Assembly (NCBI RefSeq): GCF_025809055.1
Contig: NZ_CP075529.1
Coordinates: 2,219,501 to 2,283,500 of the forward strand
DNA length: 64,000 nt
Source: Devosia sp.
Lineage (GTDB): Bacteria; Pseudomonadota; Alphaproteobacteria; Rhizobiales; Devosiaceae
Direction: 5' to 3'
Below, in pieces: positions 36,783 to 45,197 of this stretch. Within the stretch, counting starts at the first letter, position 1; every line of letters begins with the position of its first letter. Position numbers and translations under genes: made by a program. Under the pieces are notes generated by a model. It made no database searches. It saw only the letters and a list, made by a program, of their open reading frames with translations, and was not told where the DNA came from.

Positions 36783-37199
36783 TCAGGCCCGGCCGAGATA
36801 TCCGGCCAGGTGGCTCATGTCATAACCGGCTTCGGCGGCCTGGGCGATGATCTCCTCGGCCGGATGCTCACCGGCCTGGCTCAGCGCCCACAGCGTTGTC
36901 GAGCGCGTTCCCGATCGACAGAAGCAGAATACCGGACCGTCGCTCCCCTCAAGCACGGCCTTGGTATCGGCGACGAGCTGGGGATTGACCCCTTCCCGTC
37001 CCAGAGGAATGGCATGGTAGGCAAGTCCGGCGGCCTTGGCGGCAGCTTCGATTTCGGCGCCGGCCGGCTGGTCCGGAGCTTCCCCGTCCGGCCGGTTATT
37101 GACCACGGCGACAAAGCCGAGCTGTTTGAGCGTTGCCACGTCTTCGGGCCGAATCTGTCCAGAAACGCTGACGTGATCGTTGATCCGCTTCAAATCCAA
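36783..37199 (-). CDS. DUF442/TIGR01244 family sulfur transferase or phosphatase
   Basis: 138 residues. Typical opening KRINDHVSVSGQIRPEDVATLKQLGFVAVVNNRPDGEAPDQP, with the catalytic loop PVFCFCRSGTRSTTLWAL; the C-R-S-G-T-R loop is rhodanese/dual-specificity-phosphatase-like. Members occur as stand-alone proteins or fused to Blh-type beta-lactamase-fold persulfide dioxygenases, hinting at sulfide metabolism. I start at TTG 37199, just before DLKRINDH, which has GGGAG upstream; the frame is open to 37274. No sulfur genes adjoin it. Confidence 0.8.
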   Translation of the reverse strand: MDLKRINDHVSVSGQIRPEDVATLKQLGFVAVVNNRPDGEAPDQPAGAEIEAAAKAAGLAYHAIPLGREGVNPQLVADTKAVLEGSDGPVFCFCRSGTRSTTLWALSQAGEHPAEEIIAQAAEAGYDMSHLAGYLGRA

Positions 37200-37319
37200 G
37201 GCTGGGCTCCCGTGCCGAATGTGGCGTCCCGCTTTATAGCCATTCGGGTCGCCGGGACGCAACAGCCGCCGCACAAACCTGTCATGAGACTGTCGTCCTA
37301 GGCCCTGTTGGGTATGGCG

Positions 37320-38387
37320 CTATGAGCCCTCACCCACGCCGGGCGTGTAGCGTGCCAGAGCCTGGATGACCCGTTTGGCGGTGACGCGGCCGATCTGCTG
37401 GCCCTCGTCATTGGTCACGCCAACCCATTGATGCTCCGCGAAATAGGGCAGCACCTCTTCGCAGCGCGCCGTCGCCGGCACCGAGAATTCGCAGAGCTCG
37501 AACTCGCCACGCTCCATGATGGTGCGCACATGGATGGCGCGCGCCTTGTTCACCTCGCGCACGAATTCTTCGATATGCTCGTTGGCGGGCTTGAGCACAA
37601 TGTCCTCCGGCCGCCCCTCCTGCTGCACCGCCCCATCCTTGAGCACCGCGATGCGGTCGGCAATCTTGAGCGCCTCGTCGAAGTCATGGGTGATGAACAA
37701 AATGGTCTTGCCCAGGCTCTTCTGCAGCTCGACCAGCTGGTCCTGCATGCCGGAGCGGATCAGCGGGTCGAGGGCCGAAAAGGCCTCGTCCATGAGGATG
37801 ATGTCGGTATTGAGCGCCAGCGCCCTGGCAAGGCCCACGCGCTGTTGCTGCCCACCGGATAGTTGACGCGGCTGGCTTTTCTCGTAACCCGAAAGGCCCA
37901 CCGTTTCGATCCACTTGGCGGCGCGCTCCAGCCGTTCGGCCTTGCCGACGCCCTTGACCTCCAGGCCATAGGCAACATTGTCGATGACGGATCGATGCGG
38001 CAGAAGCCCGAACTTCTGGAACACCATGGCCACGGTATTGCGACGATAGACGCGCAGATCCAGCAAGCTCATCTTGAGCACGTCGGCGCCCTCGACCACG
38101 ATTTCGCCGGCCGTCGGGTCGATGAGACGATTGACGTGCCGGATCAGCGTCGACTTGCCGGAGCCCGAAAGCCCCATGACCACGAAGATCTGGCCGCGGG
38201 CGATGTCGAGGGACACATTGTCCAGGCCCACCACATGATTGGTTTCGGCCTGCACTTCCGCCTTGGATTTACCGTCCTGCAGCATCTGCAACGCCGCCTC
38301 CGGCCGGTCGCCGAAAATCTTGGTGACCCCCCGCATGCGGATGGCGAAATCGGTCTCGGTCGTCGTTCTGGTATCAATAGCGTTCAT
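37320..38387 (-). CDS. proV: Glycine betaine/proline ABC transporter ATP-binding protein (ProV/OpuAA)
   Basis: 355 residues. ABC ATPase with the ProV-specific insert before Walker A: ALQMLQDGKSKAEVQAETNHVVGLDNVSLDI. Walker A GLSGSGKST, signature LSGGQQQRV, Walker B ILMDEAFSALDPLIR and H-loop FITHDFDEAL are all present. The C-terminal 80 residues form a regulatory CBS-like region (VRTIMERGEFELCEFSVPA, WVGVTNDEGQQIGRVTAKRV). ATG 38387 lies one base past the permease stop. Last gene of a binding protein-permease-ATPase operon used for osmoprotectant uptake; ligand inferred. Confidence 0.93.
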   Translation of the reverse strand: MNAIDTRTTTETDFAIRMRGVTKIFGDRPEAALQMLQDGKSKAEVQAETNHVVGLDNVSLDIARGQIFVVMGLSGSGKSTLIRHVNRLIDPTAGEIVVEGADVLKMSLLDLRVYRRNTVAMVFQKFGLLPHRSVIDNVAYGLEVKGVGKAERLERAAKWIETVGLSGYEKSQPRQLSGGQQQRVGLARALALNTDIILMDEAFSALDPLIRSGMQDQLVELQKSLGKTILFITHDFDEALKIADRIAVLKDGAVQQEGRPEDIVLKPANEHIEEFVREVNKARAIHVRTIMERGEFELCEFSVPATARCEEVLPYFAEHQWVGVTNDEGQQIGRVTAKRVIQALARYTPGVGEGS

Positions 38388-38388
38388 G

Positions 38389-39258
38389 TTAGCGCGCCTC
38401 CGCCAGGCCGATGCGGGCCTGAAGCTGCTTGCCGAAAGACTGGGTGATGCGGTCAAAGACGATGGCCAGGACCACGATGCCGAGCCCGGCGAAAAGTCCC
38501 CGGCTCACCTCGAGCCGCCCGATGCCCTGCAGCACCTGGTAGCCAAGTCCACCGGCTCCGATCATCGAGGCAATCACCACCATGGACAGCGCCATCATCG
38601 TGGTCTGGTTGATGCCGGCCAGGATTGTGGGCAGCGCCAGGGGGATCTGCACGCCGAACAGGCGCTGCGACGGCGTCGTGCCAAAGGCGCGGCTGGCCTC
38701 CATCACCGCCGGATCGACCGAGCGCAGGCCCAGATCGGTCAGGCGCACCAGGGGCGGCGCCGCATAGACGATCGTGGCCAGAAGCGCCGGGATTTTCCCA
38801 GGTCCGAAGATCATCACCGTGGGGATGAGATAGACAAAGCTGGGCAGGGTCTGCATCAGGTCGAGCAGCGGCGTGATCACCTGCCGTACCTTGAGCGAAC
38901 GGCTCATCCACACGCCGAACGGGATGGAGAGCACGATCGCCGTCAGGGTCGCTGCGATCATCAGCGCCATGGTGGCCATGGCATCTTCCCAAAGGTCCAT
39001 GATCCCGAGGAAAATCAGCGAAACGAGAACGATGACCGGCAGCTGCCAGCGGCGCGTGGCCAGCCAGGCAATCCCCACCAGGATTGCCATGATGAGCCAG
39101 AATGGCGTGGCAATCAGCAACCGTTCAATGCCGTTGAGCAGCATCAGCAGCGGATAGGCCGCGGCCTCGAATTCATCGCCCCAGTTGCGCACGACCCAAT
39201 TGAGGCCATCGTCGATGGCCCGGCGCCAGGGGCGGGTATCTATCAGTTCAGGAAACAT
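38389..39258 (-). CDS. proW: Glycine betaine/proline ABC transporter permease (ProW/OpuAB)
   Basis: 289 residues, about six transmembrane helices. The permease coupling motif is in VDPAVMEASRAFGTTPSQRLFGVQIPLALPTILAGINQTTMMALSMVVIASMIGAGGLG, a very strong ProW/OpuAB signature. The N-terminal segment RAIDDGLNWVVRNWGDEFEA is also typical. It follows the binding-protein gene after a 159-bp gap with a hairpin, and is followed by proV after one base. Confidence 0.94.
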   Translation of the reverse strand: MFPELIDTRPWRRAIDDGLNWVVRNWGDEFEAAAYPLLMLLNGIERLLIATPFWLIMAILVGIAWLATRRWQLPVIVLVSLIFLGIMDLWEDAMATMALMIAATLTAIVLSIPFGVWMSRSLKVRQVITPLLDLMQTLPSFVYLIPTVMIFGPGKIPALLATIVYAAPPLVRLTDLGLRSVDPAVMEASRAFGTTPSQRLFGVQIPLALPTILAGINQTTMMALSMVVIASMIGAGGLGYQVLQGIGRLEVSRGLFAGLGIVVLAIVFDRITQSFGKQLQARIGLAEAR

Positions 39259-39369
39259 GTTCGCTCTTCTCTTTCAGAGCCGGAAGCGGCATCGACCAAC
39301 CGGTGCCGCCGCGTTGGACGTTCGATCCCGAAATCAGCACGGCGTTGATTTGGGGATCGGACGCGGAAA

Positions 39370-39394
39370 GCGGCCGGATCGGGGATCCGGCCGC
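39370..39394 (-). terminator. Intra-operon hairpin between the binding-protein and permease genes
   Basis: GCGGCCGGATC (39370-39380) and GATCCGGCCGC (39384-39394) form a perfect 11-bp stem with a 3-base loop. On the minus strand only TTT follows. Such hairpins stabilise or partly terminate the message so that more binding protein than permease is made. Confidence 0.65.
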
Positions 39395-39417
39395 CATCGG
39401 GATAGGTTCGCCCAGGA

Positions 39418-40446
39418 TTAGCCGAGGCTCGCCATGACCTTTTCGGCCACGTCAGCGGGCACCCAGGTCGTCCACACATCCTGCTTGGTGCGCAGGAAGT
39501 TTTCGGCGGTGGCTTCAGCATCGGCCTGGTTCTCATCGCCATAGACCAGCAGTTCACTGATCTCGGCATTGGTGAGACCGGTCTTGGAGAAGTATTCCGC
39601 CACAACGGGTGCTTCTTCCTGGATCCAGGCCGCAGCACCGATCACTGCCGGGCTCGACGGATAGGCCGTCACGCCAGCGGGATCATCGCATTCCGGATCG
39701 GTATTGCAGGCATAGACTTCCGGCTTGCTTTCGCCCAGGTCGAGCTGCACGGCCGGATACTTGCCCAGGATCGCGGTGGGACCCCAATAGTAGAACAGGA
39801 TAGGCTCTTCGCGGGTAAAGGCACGGGCGATCGATGCGTCCAGCGCACCACCCGAACCCGGCGAGAACAGGTTCCAGGTGCCGTCCATCTCAAAGGCCTC
39901 GTAGAGCGCCGAAGTCGACAGTTCACAGGCCCAGCCCGGCGGGCAGGAATAGAGACGACCCTTGCTCGGGTCTTCCGGATCGGCAAACAGGTCCGGACGC
40001 GCGATGACGGCTTCGGCCGTGGTCAGGTCCGGATTGGCGTCCTGGGTATATTGCGGGATAAACCAGCCTTCGACGGTGCCATCGGTGATGGCGTCGGCCA
40101 GCTGGACCACTTCGCCGGCTGCGATGCCTTCGGCCCAGGCATCTTCGATGGCGCTGGTCCACAGCTCGGGCGCAACGGCCGGCGTGCCGCGGCTGAGCAT
40201 GGAAGAGGATGTCGGCACGGTGTCGCCGGCCACGATTTCGACATTACATCCGAACCCGTCTTCCAGGATGGTCGCATGGATATGCGCCAGGGCAGCCGCG
40301 GAGGGCCACGTCATCTCGGCAATGTCGATGGTTCGGTCAGTGCCGCATTCAGCGGCGCCGGCGTCCTGTGCAAGTGCGGGAAGGCTGCCAGCAGACAAAA
40401 AGGCAACAGCGATCGCGGCGGCAATGCCACCGGATTTCAAAATCAT
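39418..40446 (-). CDS. Glycine betaine-type ABC transporter substrate-binding protein (OpuAC-like)
   Basis: 342 residues; signal peptide about 1-26 (ends LPALAQD). OpuAC-like fold with RTIDIAEMTWPSAAALAHIHATILEDGFGCNVEIVAGDTVPTSSSMLSRGTPAVAPELW, and EPILFYYWGPTAILGKY containing the W/Y residues used for cation-pi binding of quaternary amines. First gene of the transporter operon with proW and proV. An upstream AT-rich region of 240 bp separates it from a paralogous binding-protein gene. The ligand (betaine, proline-betaine, choline) is not determinable by eye. Confidence 0.9.
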   Translation of the reverse strand: MILKSGGIAAAIAVAFLSAGSLPALAQDAGAAECGTDRTIDIAEMTWPSAAALAHIHATILEDGFGCNVEIVAGDTVPTSSSMLSRGTPAVAPELWTSAIEDAWAEGIAAGEVVQLADAITDGTVEGWFIPQYTQDANPDLTTAEAVIARPDLFADPEDPSKGRLYSCPPGWACELSTSALYEAFEMDGTWNLFSPGSGGALDASIARAFTREEPILFYYWGPTAILGKYPAVQLDLGESKPEVYACNTDPECDDPAGVTAYPSSPAVIGAAAWIQEEAPVVAEYFSKTGLTNAEISELLVYGDENQADAEATAENFLRTKQDVWTTWVPADVAEKVMASLG

Positions 40447-40687
40447 CAGGTATGCTCCTGCGTTTACGGAATGCGCCGGACCATAAAGATGGCAGAATTA
40501 TGTGTCAAATTCGGCAATATTTGCGCAACAACAGAAAAGCAATGCGCCGATTTCCTTGAGCCGCCGTCGCCTCGTCTCTAAAGATGTATTAAATCAGACA
40601 AACGTCTTGACTGGCCAAATTGAAAAGTCTGGCAGTTTTTATTGACCATCAAGTCAAAAAAATCTCACACTTCGCAGAGGCCGCTGC
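40447..40687. promoter_or_regulatory. AT-rich regulatory region between the two binding-protein genes
   Basis: A 241-bp gap clearly richer in A/T than its surroundings. It contains TTGAC-CATCAA-GTCAA, an inverted repeat near 40644-40660, and another TTGACTGG copy near 40607. It probably holds the promoter of the 39418-40446 gene, but no unambiguous -35/-10 pair was found. Confidence 0.35.
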
Positions 40688-41743
40688 TTACGGGAGATTG
40701 GAAACCCAATCGCTCCACACCTCACCGCGTTCGGCCACAAAGCGATCCGCGACCGCCTCCACCGTGGCACCTGGCTCGTTGAGCTGGCCGAGCATCCGGT
40801 TCATTTCGGCCAGCGGCATTGTGGCGCGCTGCAGGTATCCGGCCAGCGCCGGCATGTCCGAAAAGACACGGTCGGCAACGGCCATGACGACCTGGTCGGC
40901 CGGGAAAGCCGAGGCCTTGGGATCTGTGCATACCCGGCTGGCCAGACACTTGGCAGCGTCGGCATCAAAGGCGCCCATATCCACCGGCACGAAATCGAGC
41001 TGCGCCAGGATGGCATTGGGTTGCCAGTAATAGAACAGAAAGGGCTCACGGCGGTTGACGGCCGCGGCAATGAGTTGATCCATCTCGAAACGGTTTGCCG
41101 GCTCGACGATCTCCACCATGTTGGTCAGCCCCTGCGCGGCAATGAGGTTCCGGTTGATGACCGAGCAGGCCCAGTCCACCGGACAGGAGATGAAGCGGAG
41201 CGGCAATGCCACCCCTGAGGCTGGCAGCGTCTGGACAAGGGCGCTGGCTTCAATGGGTGCCGCGAACGCGGCGGCCAGGTCTGCCGGCATGTACCAGCCT
41301 TCAAATGTCTCCGCTCCGTAAGTGGGCGCCGCAGCCCGGATCATCTGCGCCTCGCTGGCCTGGTTCCACATGTCGGCGACCCGCGTGGTCCACATTTCCG
41401 GGGCCATTGCCGGCTGGCCGGTGGACCCCATCGAGGAAACCGTTGCTGCAAGGTCCCCCGGCGTGACGCGCACGTCGCAGCCAAAATTCTGCGCCAGAAG
41501 CCGGGCATGGATTTCCGCCAAAAGGGCCGCCGATGACCAACTCATGCGGGCAATGGCGAATGGTTGCGTGCCGCAGAGCGAAATTGAGGACAACTCATCG
41601 TCCGCGGGCCGGGCATCCGCCTCCGTGGCCGGAGCGTCGACGCTGGTGTCAGGTGACAATTCAGTGAACTGGGCCACAGCGGGCTGAGCCATGAGCGCGG
41701 CCAGCACCGCCACCATTGCCGTCAAAAAGCTGCCTTTGCCCAT
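40688..41743 (-). CDS. Second glycine betaine-type substrate-binding protein (paralogue)
   Basis: 351 residues; signal peptide about 1-24 (ends QPAVAQF). It aligns by eye with the downstream binding protein along the length: CGTQPFAIARMSWSSAALLAEIHARLLAQNFGCDVRVTPGD, STGQPAMAPEMWTTRVADMW, RFISCPVDWACSV and EPFLFYYWQPNAILAQLDFVPVD. An acidic Ser/Asp/Ala-rich insert follows the signal peptide. ATG 41743 has GGGAG upstream. It has no permease of its own and could deliver another ligand to the same ProW/ProV channel, which is inference. Confidence 0.86.
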   Translation of the reverse strand: MGKGSFLTAMVAVLAALMAQPAVAQFTELSPDTSVDAPATEADARPADDELSSISLCGTQPFAIARMSWSSAALLAEIHARLLAQNFGCDVRVTPGDLAATVSSMGSTGQPAMAPEMWTTRVADMWNQASEAQMIRAAAPTYGAETFEGWYMPADLAAAFAAPIEASALVQTLPASGVALPLRFISCPVDWACSVINRNLIAAQGLTNMVEIVEPANRFEMDQLIAAAVNRREPFLFYYWQPNAILAQLDFVPVDMGAFDADAAKCLASRVCTDPKASAFPADQVVMAVADRVFSDMPALAGYLQRATMPLAEMNRMLGQLNEPGATVEAVADRFVAERGEVWSDWVSNLP

Positions 41744-41924
41744 GTCGCTCCCTGTGCCGCACGGCCGCAAGTCTATGCTGAAACCGACCCCATTAAGCAA
41801 CTATGCCATCACCTTGAAATGGCGTGCAAACCCCGGTGACTTTTGTTGCGGGATTGTGCAAGACTTGCCCCAGCGGAGGCGCGCAAGGTGCCTCCCAATC
41901 CGTTGTCGCGCCGTCAAGAGAGGG

Positions 41925-41943
41925 GCCGGGAAGGCTTCCCGGC
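41925..41943 (+). promoter_or_regulatory. Hairpin in the leader of the livJ-like gene
   Basis: GCCGGGAA-GGC-TTCCCGGC, a perfect 8-bp stem, ends 25 bases before the ATG. No T-tract follows. It may stabilise the 5' end of a highly expressed message or regulate it. Confidence 0.4.
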
Positions 41944-41968
41944 GCGCAACCGAAACAGAGGGACGTCA

Positions 41969-43165
41969 ATGTTCAAAAAAACCCTTACCCTGGCGGTCGC
42001 CGCCTCGACCCTGACCATGGCCGCTCCGGCTCTGGCGCAGGACACCGGCGCCACCATCGGCTTCATCGGCGGCTTCACCGGCCCGATCGAGTCGCTGACC
42101 CCGCCGATCTTTGCTGGCGCTGAACTGGTGGTGAGCCAGGTCAACGAGCAGGGCGGCATCCTGGGCGGCGAACTCTCGATCCTTTCGGCCGACGGTGCCT
42201 GCGACGCAACCGCCGCCGCTGCCGCTGCCGACCGCCTGATCAACACCGACAATGTCACCGGTGTCGTGGGTGCCCTGTGCACCGGCGAAACCATTGGCGC
42301 CTTCAACGGCTCGGGCCTCAGCGGCGGCGTGGTCTTCATCTCGCCGGCCTCTTCGGCTCCGGCCCTGACCACGCTGGAAGACAATGATCTCGTCTTCCGC
42401 ACCACCCCGTCCGATGCCCTCCAGGGCGTCAAGATGGCCAACCTGCTGCTCGCAAAGGGCGTCAACGACATTGCCATCACCTATGTGAACAACGACTATG
42501 GCAAGGGCTTTGCCGATGCGCTGGCCGCTGCCTACGAAGCCGGCGGCGGCACCATTGCGGCCAACCTCGCCCACGAAGAAGGCAAGGCCGACTACCGTGC
42601 CGAACTGGGTAATCTGGTCGCCTCGCAGAACCTGGTGATCCTCGCCTATGCCAACGCCTCGGGTAACACCATCCTGCGCCAGGCCGTGGAATCGGGCAAT
42701 TTCACCACCTATGTCGGCGGTGACGGCATGGTCGGCAACGACCTGCTCAACGGCATCGACGCTGCAGCCGTCGAAGGCCTGATCGCCACCCGCGCCGGCG
42801 CGCCGAGCGGTGAATCGGTCGACCTCTACAATGGCTTTGGCGGTGACGGCTTCGAAGCCAATGCCACCTATGCCCCGCAGGCCTATGACGCCGCCTTCCT
42901 GATGGCCCTGGCCATCGAGAAGAACGGCTCGGCCGCCCGCGAGGGTCTGTCGGCCGCACTGCGCGACGTTGCCTCGGCTCCTGGCGAAATCATCCGTCCG
43001 GGTGAATGGTCCAAGGCCGTCGAGCTGATCAAGGCCGGTACCGACATCAATTATGAAGGTGCGGGTGGCGCGCTCGACTTCGACGAAGCCGGCGACGTGG
43101 ACGGCATCATCGTCGAACTCGCCGTCGAAGGCGGTGCCTTCGTCGAAAAGGGCCTGATCGACTAA
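41969..43165 (+). CDS. livJ: Branched-chain amino acid ABC transporter substrate-binding protein
   Basis: 398 residues; signal peptide about 1-23 (ends APALAQD). Type I periplasmic binding fold of the Leu/Ile/Val family: IGFIGGFTGPIESLTPPIFAGAELVVSQVNEQGGILGG, GVVGALCTGETIGAF, VVFISPASSAPALTTLEDNDLVFRTTPSDALQGV and ITYVNNDYGKGFADAL. GAGGGACG precedes the ATG. It lies on the plus strand while livGFHM run on the minus strand 0.7-4.7 kb away, so it is transcribed alone and followed by two terminators. Ligand among branched-chain or related amino acids is inferred. Confidence 0.93.
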   Translation: MFKKTLTLAVAASTLTMAAPALAQDTGATIGFIGGFTGPIESLTPPIFAGAELVVSQVNEQGGILGGELSILSADGACDATAAAAAADRLINTDNVTGVVGALCTGETIGAFNGSGLSGGVVFISPASSAPALTTLEDNDLVFRTTPSDALQGVKMANLLLAKGVNDIAITYVNNDYGKGFADALAAAYEAGGGTIAANLAHEEGKADYRAELGNLVASQNLVILAYANASGNTILRQAVESGNFTTYVGGDGMVGNDLLNGIDAAAVEGLIATRAGAPSGESVDLYNGFGGDGFEANATYAPQAYDAAFLMALAIEKNGSAAREGLSAALRDVASAPGEIIRPGEWSKAVELIKAGTDINYEGAGGALDFDEAGDVDGIIVELAVEGGAFVEKGLID

Positions 43166-43193
43166 CTCGGCTTCGTCCGGCGCAAGGCGCCGG

Positions 43194-43218
43194 CAAAAGC
43201 CTCCGATGGAGGCTTTTG
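43194..43218 (+). terminator. First terminator after livJ
   Basis: CAAAAGCCTCC (43194-43204) and GGAGGCTTTTG (43208-43218) form a perfect 11-bp stem with loop GAT, ending in TTTT within the stem. Confidence 0.75.
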
Positions 43219-43270
43219 AGAAGCCGAGGCCCGAAGCGCCATGCGCGCAGGGCACGAACGCTCGATATAC

Positions 43271-43299
43271 AAGGCCCGGGAGCGATCCCGGGCCTTTCT
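43271..43299 (+). terminator. Second terminator before the methyltransferase gene
   Basis: AAGGCCCGGGA (43271-43281) and TCCCGGGCCTT (43286-43296) form an 11-bp stem with loop GCGA and a short T/C tail. It is only 16 bp upstream of the next ATG. Confidence 0.7.
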
Positions 43300-43314
43300 G
43301 TTGGGAAAACCAGC

Positions 43315-43905
43315 ATGACAGACGACACTCGGACCCTGCGCTTCTACGCCGATCGCGCAAAGATCTACGCGCAGCACCGCAAACGGCCCGCCGTCCGGCG
43401 GCTCGACGGCTTTCTGGCGCTGCTGCCCGCGGGCGCGCGCATCCTGGAACTGGGCTGCGGCAATGGCATGGATGCCCAGTACATGCTGGCGCAGGGCTTC
43501 GAGGTGGACGCCACTGACGGCACGCCGGGCATGGTGGACGTGGCGCGTACCCGCATAGGCGAACGAGCGCGCGTCATGCGCTTTGAAGACCTGGATGCGA
43601 TCGACGCCTATGATGGCGTCTGGGCCTCTGCCAGCCTTCTGCATGTCCCGGCAGCCGGCCTGCCGGACATGCTGACCCGTATCCATCAAGCGCTGCGCCC
43701 CGGTGGCGTCTTTGTGGCCAGTTTCAAGGGCGGAACCGGCGAAGGCCGCGATCACATGGGGCGCTATTTCAACTATCCGAGCGCAGCCGGACTGGAGGCA
43801 GCTTACCGCGCCTCTGGCTGGAGCGATCTGTCGCTGGAAACCAATATGGGCAGCGGTTTTGACACGCTGCCCACACAATGGCTCTGGATGACGGCGAGGC
43901 GCTAG
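43315..43905 (+). CDS. Class I SAM-dependent methyltransferase
   Basis: 196 residues. Motif I ARILELGCGNGMDAQYMLAQG, then VDATDGTPGMVDVARTRIGERA (acidic residue binding the ribose), YDGVWASASLLHVP and HQALRPGGVFVASFKGG match the Methyltransf_11/25 group. FYADRAKIYAQHRK at the start resembles small-molecule methyltransferases of the tellurite-resistance/UbiE-like type. Target unknown. ATG 43315 is inferred from the fold start; the longer frame passes through a terminator. Its TAG stop shares bases with the convergent livM stop. Confidence 0.85.
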   Translation: MTDDTRTLRFYADRAKIYAQHRKRPAVRRLDGFLALLPAGARILELGCGNGMDAQYMLAQGFEVDATDGTPGMVDVARTRIGERARVMRFEDLDAIDAYDGVWASASLLHVPAAGLPDMLTRIHQALRPGGVFVASFKGGTGEGRDHMGRYFNYPSAAGLEAAYRASGWSDLSLETNMGSGFDTLPTQWLWMTARR

Positions 43906-45197
43906 CTCCGCGCACCCTCGCGCTTTACCACTTCCGGAATCAGCCCCCGTGGCGCGAAGCGCAGAGCGATGGTGATGACCAGGCCCAGCACGAAGACGCG
44001 CATCTGGGCGGAACGGGCCTCGATCTCCGGAATGGCGCCCCAGCCGACATTTGTCGACCACATGGAGACGAGGTCAAACACGGCCTTGGACAGCGGCTCG
44101 GAGATCACCCAGATCATCCACAGCAGCACCGCCCCGAACAGCGCCCCCCAATTGTTACCGGCGCCACCAACGATGACCATGACCCAGATAAGGAAGGTGT
44201 GGTTGATCGGCTGGTAGCTCGAGGGATCGAAGATCTGCACGAAGCTGACCAGCATGGCCCCGCCAATGCCCATCAGCACCGAGCCGAAGACGAAGATTTC
44301 GAGCTGGCGGGCGGTGACGTTCTTGCCCATCGACGAGGCGGCGATGTGATTGTCGCGGATCGAGCGCATCATCCGCCCCCAGGGGCCGGCATAGGCACGG
44401 CTGATCAGCCACATGACAATGGCCAGCACCACCAACGCCAGCAGCAGATAGCCGGCACGCGCCGCAATCAGGGATGAGGCAATGTCCAGGCCATCGGCCT
44501 GATATTGCTGCGGCAGGGGCACCGGCCAGGGGATGGGCGACACAGTGAGGGTGCCGCGCGTCAGCCAGTCCATGTTCTTGATGAGGGCCCGGATGATCTC
44601 GGAAATACCGATCGTGGCGATGGCGAGATAGTCGGTCCTGAGGCCAAGACAGATCTTGCCCACGATATAGGCGATACCGGCGGCCAGAACACCGCCAAAC
44701 AGCCAGCCCAGGATCGGGTGCCCGCCCAGCCCGCCGACCCAGCCGCCACCGACACTCTCGATATAGGCCGCCGCCGGATCAAGCTGGCTGCGATAGAGCA
44801 CATAGGCGACAAACCAGGCGAGGACGGTCAGGGCCCCCTTCCACTTGCCGGTGATGCCGATGCGATGCGCCTGCCGCGCCGCCAGCACGATCAGGGCGCC
44901 ACCGGCAAAGGCGGCGAGCGCGCGACCCAGCATGGCCGGACCGTCCGATCCCCAGAAGGCGGGATTGACGGGATAGGAAATGAAGGTGACAGCCGCCCCG
45001 CCGATCATCATGAAACCCATGATGCCGAAATTGAACAGCCCGCCATAGCCCCACTGAATGTTGAGGCCCAGCGCGATCAGGGCATAGGCGGCCGCCTCCA
45101 CCAGGCGCGAACTGGTAAAGGGCACGCCCATGACCCAGCCGATGGCCAGGATCAGCACGAACAGCCCGGCGAAAAGCGTGAGGGAACGCTGGATCAT
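43902..45197 (-). CDS. livM: Branched-chain amino acid ABC transporter permease LivM
   Basis: 431 residues, about ten hydrophobic segments. Family motifs: LIALGLNIQWGYGGLFNFGIMGFMMIGG near the start, ICLGLRTDYLAIATIGISEIIRALIKN, and the coupling loop RSIRDNHIAASSMGKNVTARQLEIFVFGS. VMVIVGGAGNNWGALFGA follows near the end. It is longer than E. coli-type cores because of an insert between about residues 85 and 150. Overlaps livH by 4 bp. Last gene of livG-livF-livH-livM. Confidence 0.93.
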   Translation of the reverse strand: MIQRSLTLFAGLFVLILAIGWVMGVPFTSSRLVEAAAYALIALGLNIQWGYGGLFNFGIMGFMMIGGAAVTFISYPVNPAFWGSDGPAMLGRALAAFAGGALIVLAARQAHRIGITGKWKGALTVLAWFVAYVLYRSQLDPAAAYIESVGGGWVGGLGGHPILGWLFGGVLAAGIAYIVGKICLGLRTDYLAIATIGISEIIRALIKNMDWLTRGTLTVSPIPWPVPLPQQYQADGLDIASSLIAARAGYLLLALVVLAIVMWLISRAYAGPWGRMMRSIRDNHIAASSMGKNVTARQLEIFVFGSVLMGIGGAMLVSFVQIFDPSSYQPINHTFLIWVMVIVGGAGNNWGALFGAVLLWMIWVISEPLSKAVFDLVSMWSTNVGWGAIPEIEARSAQMRVFVLGLVITIALRFAPRGLIPEVVKREGARS

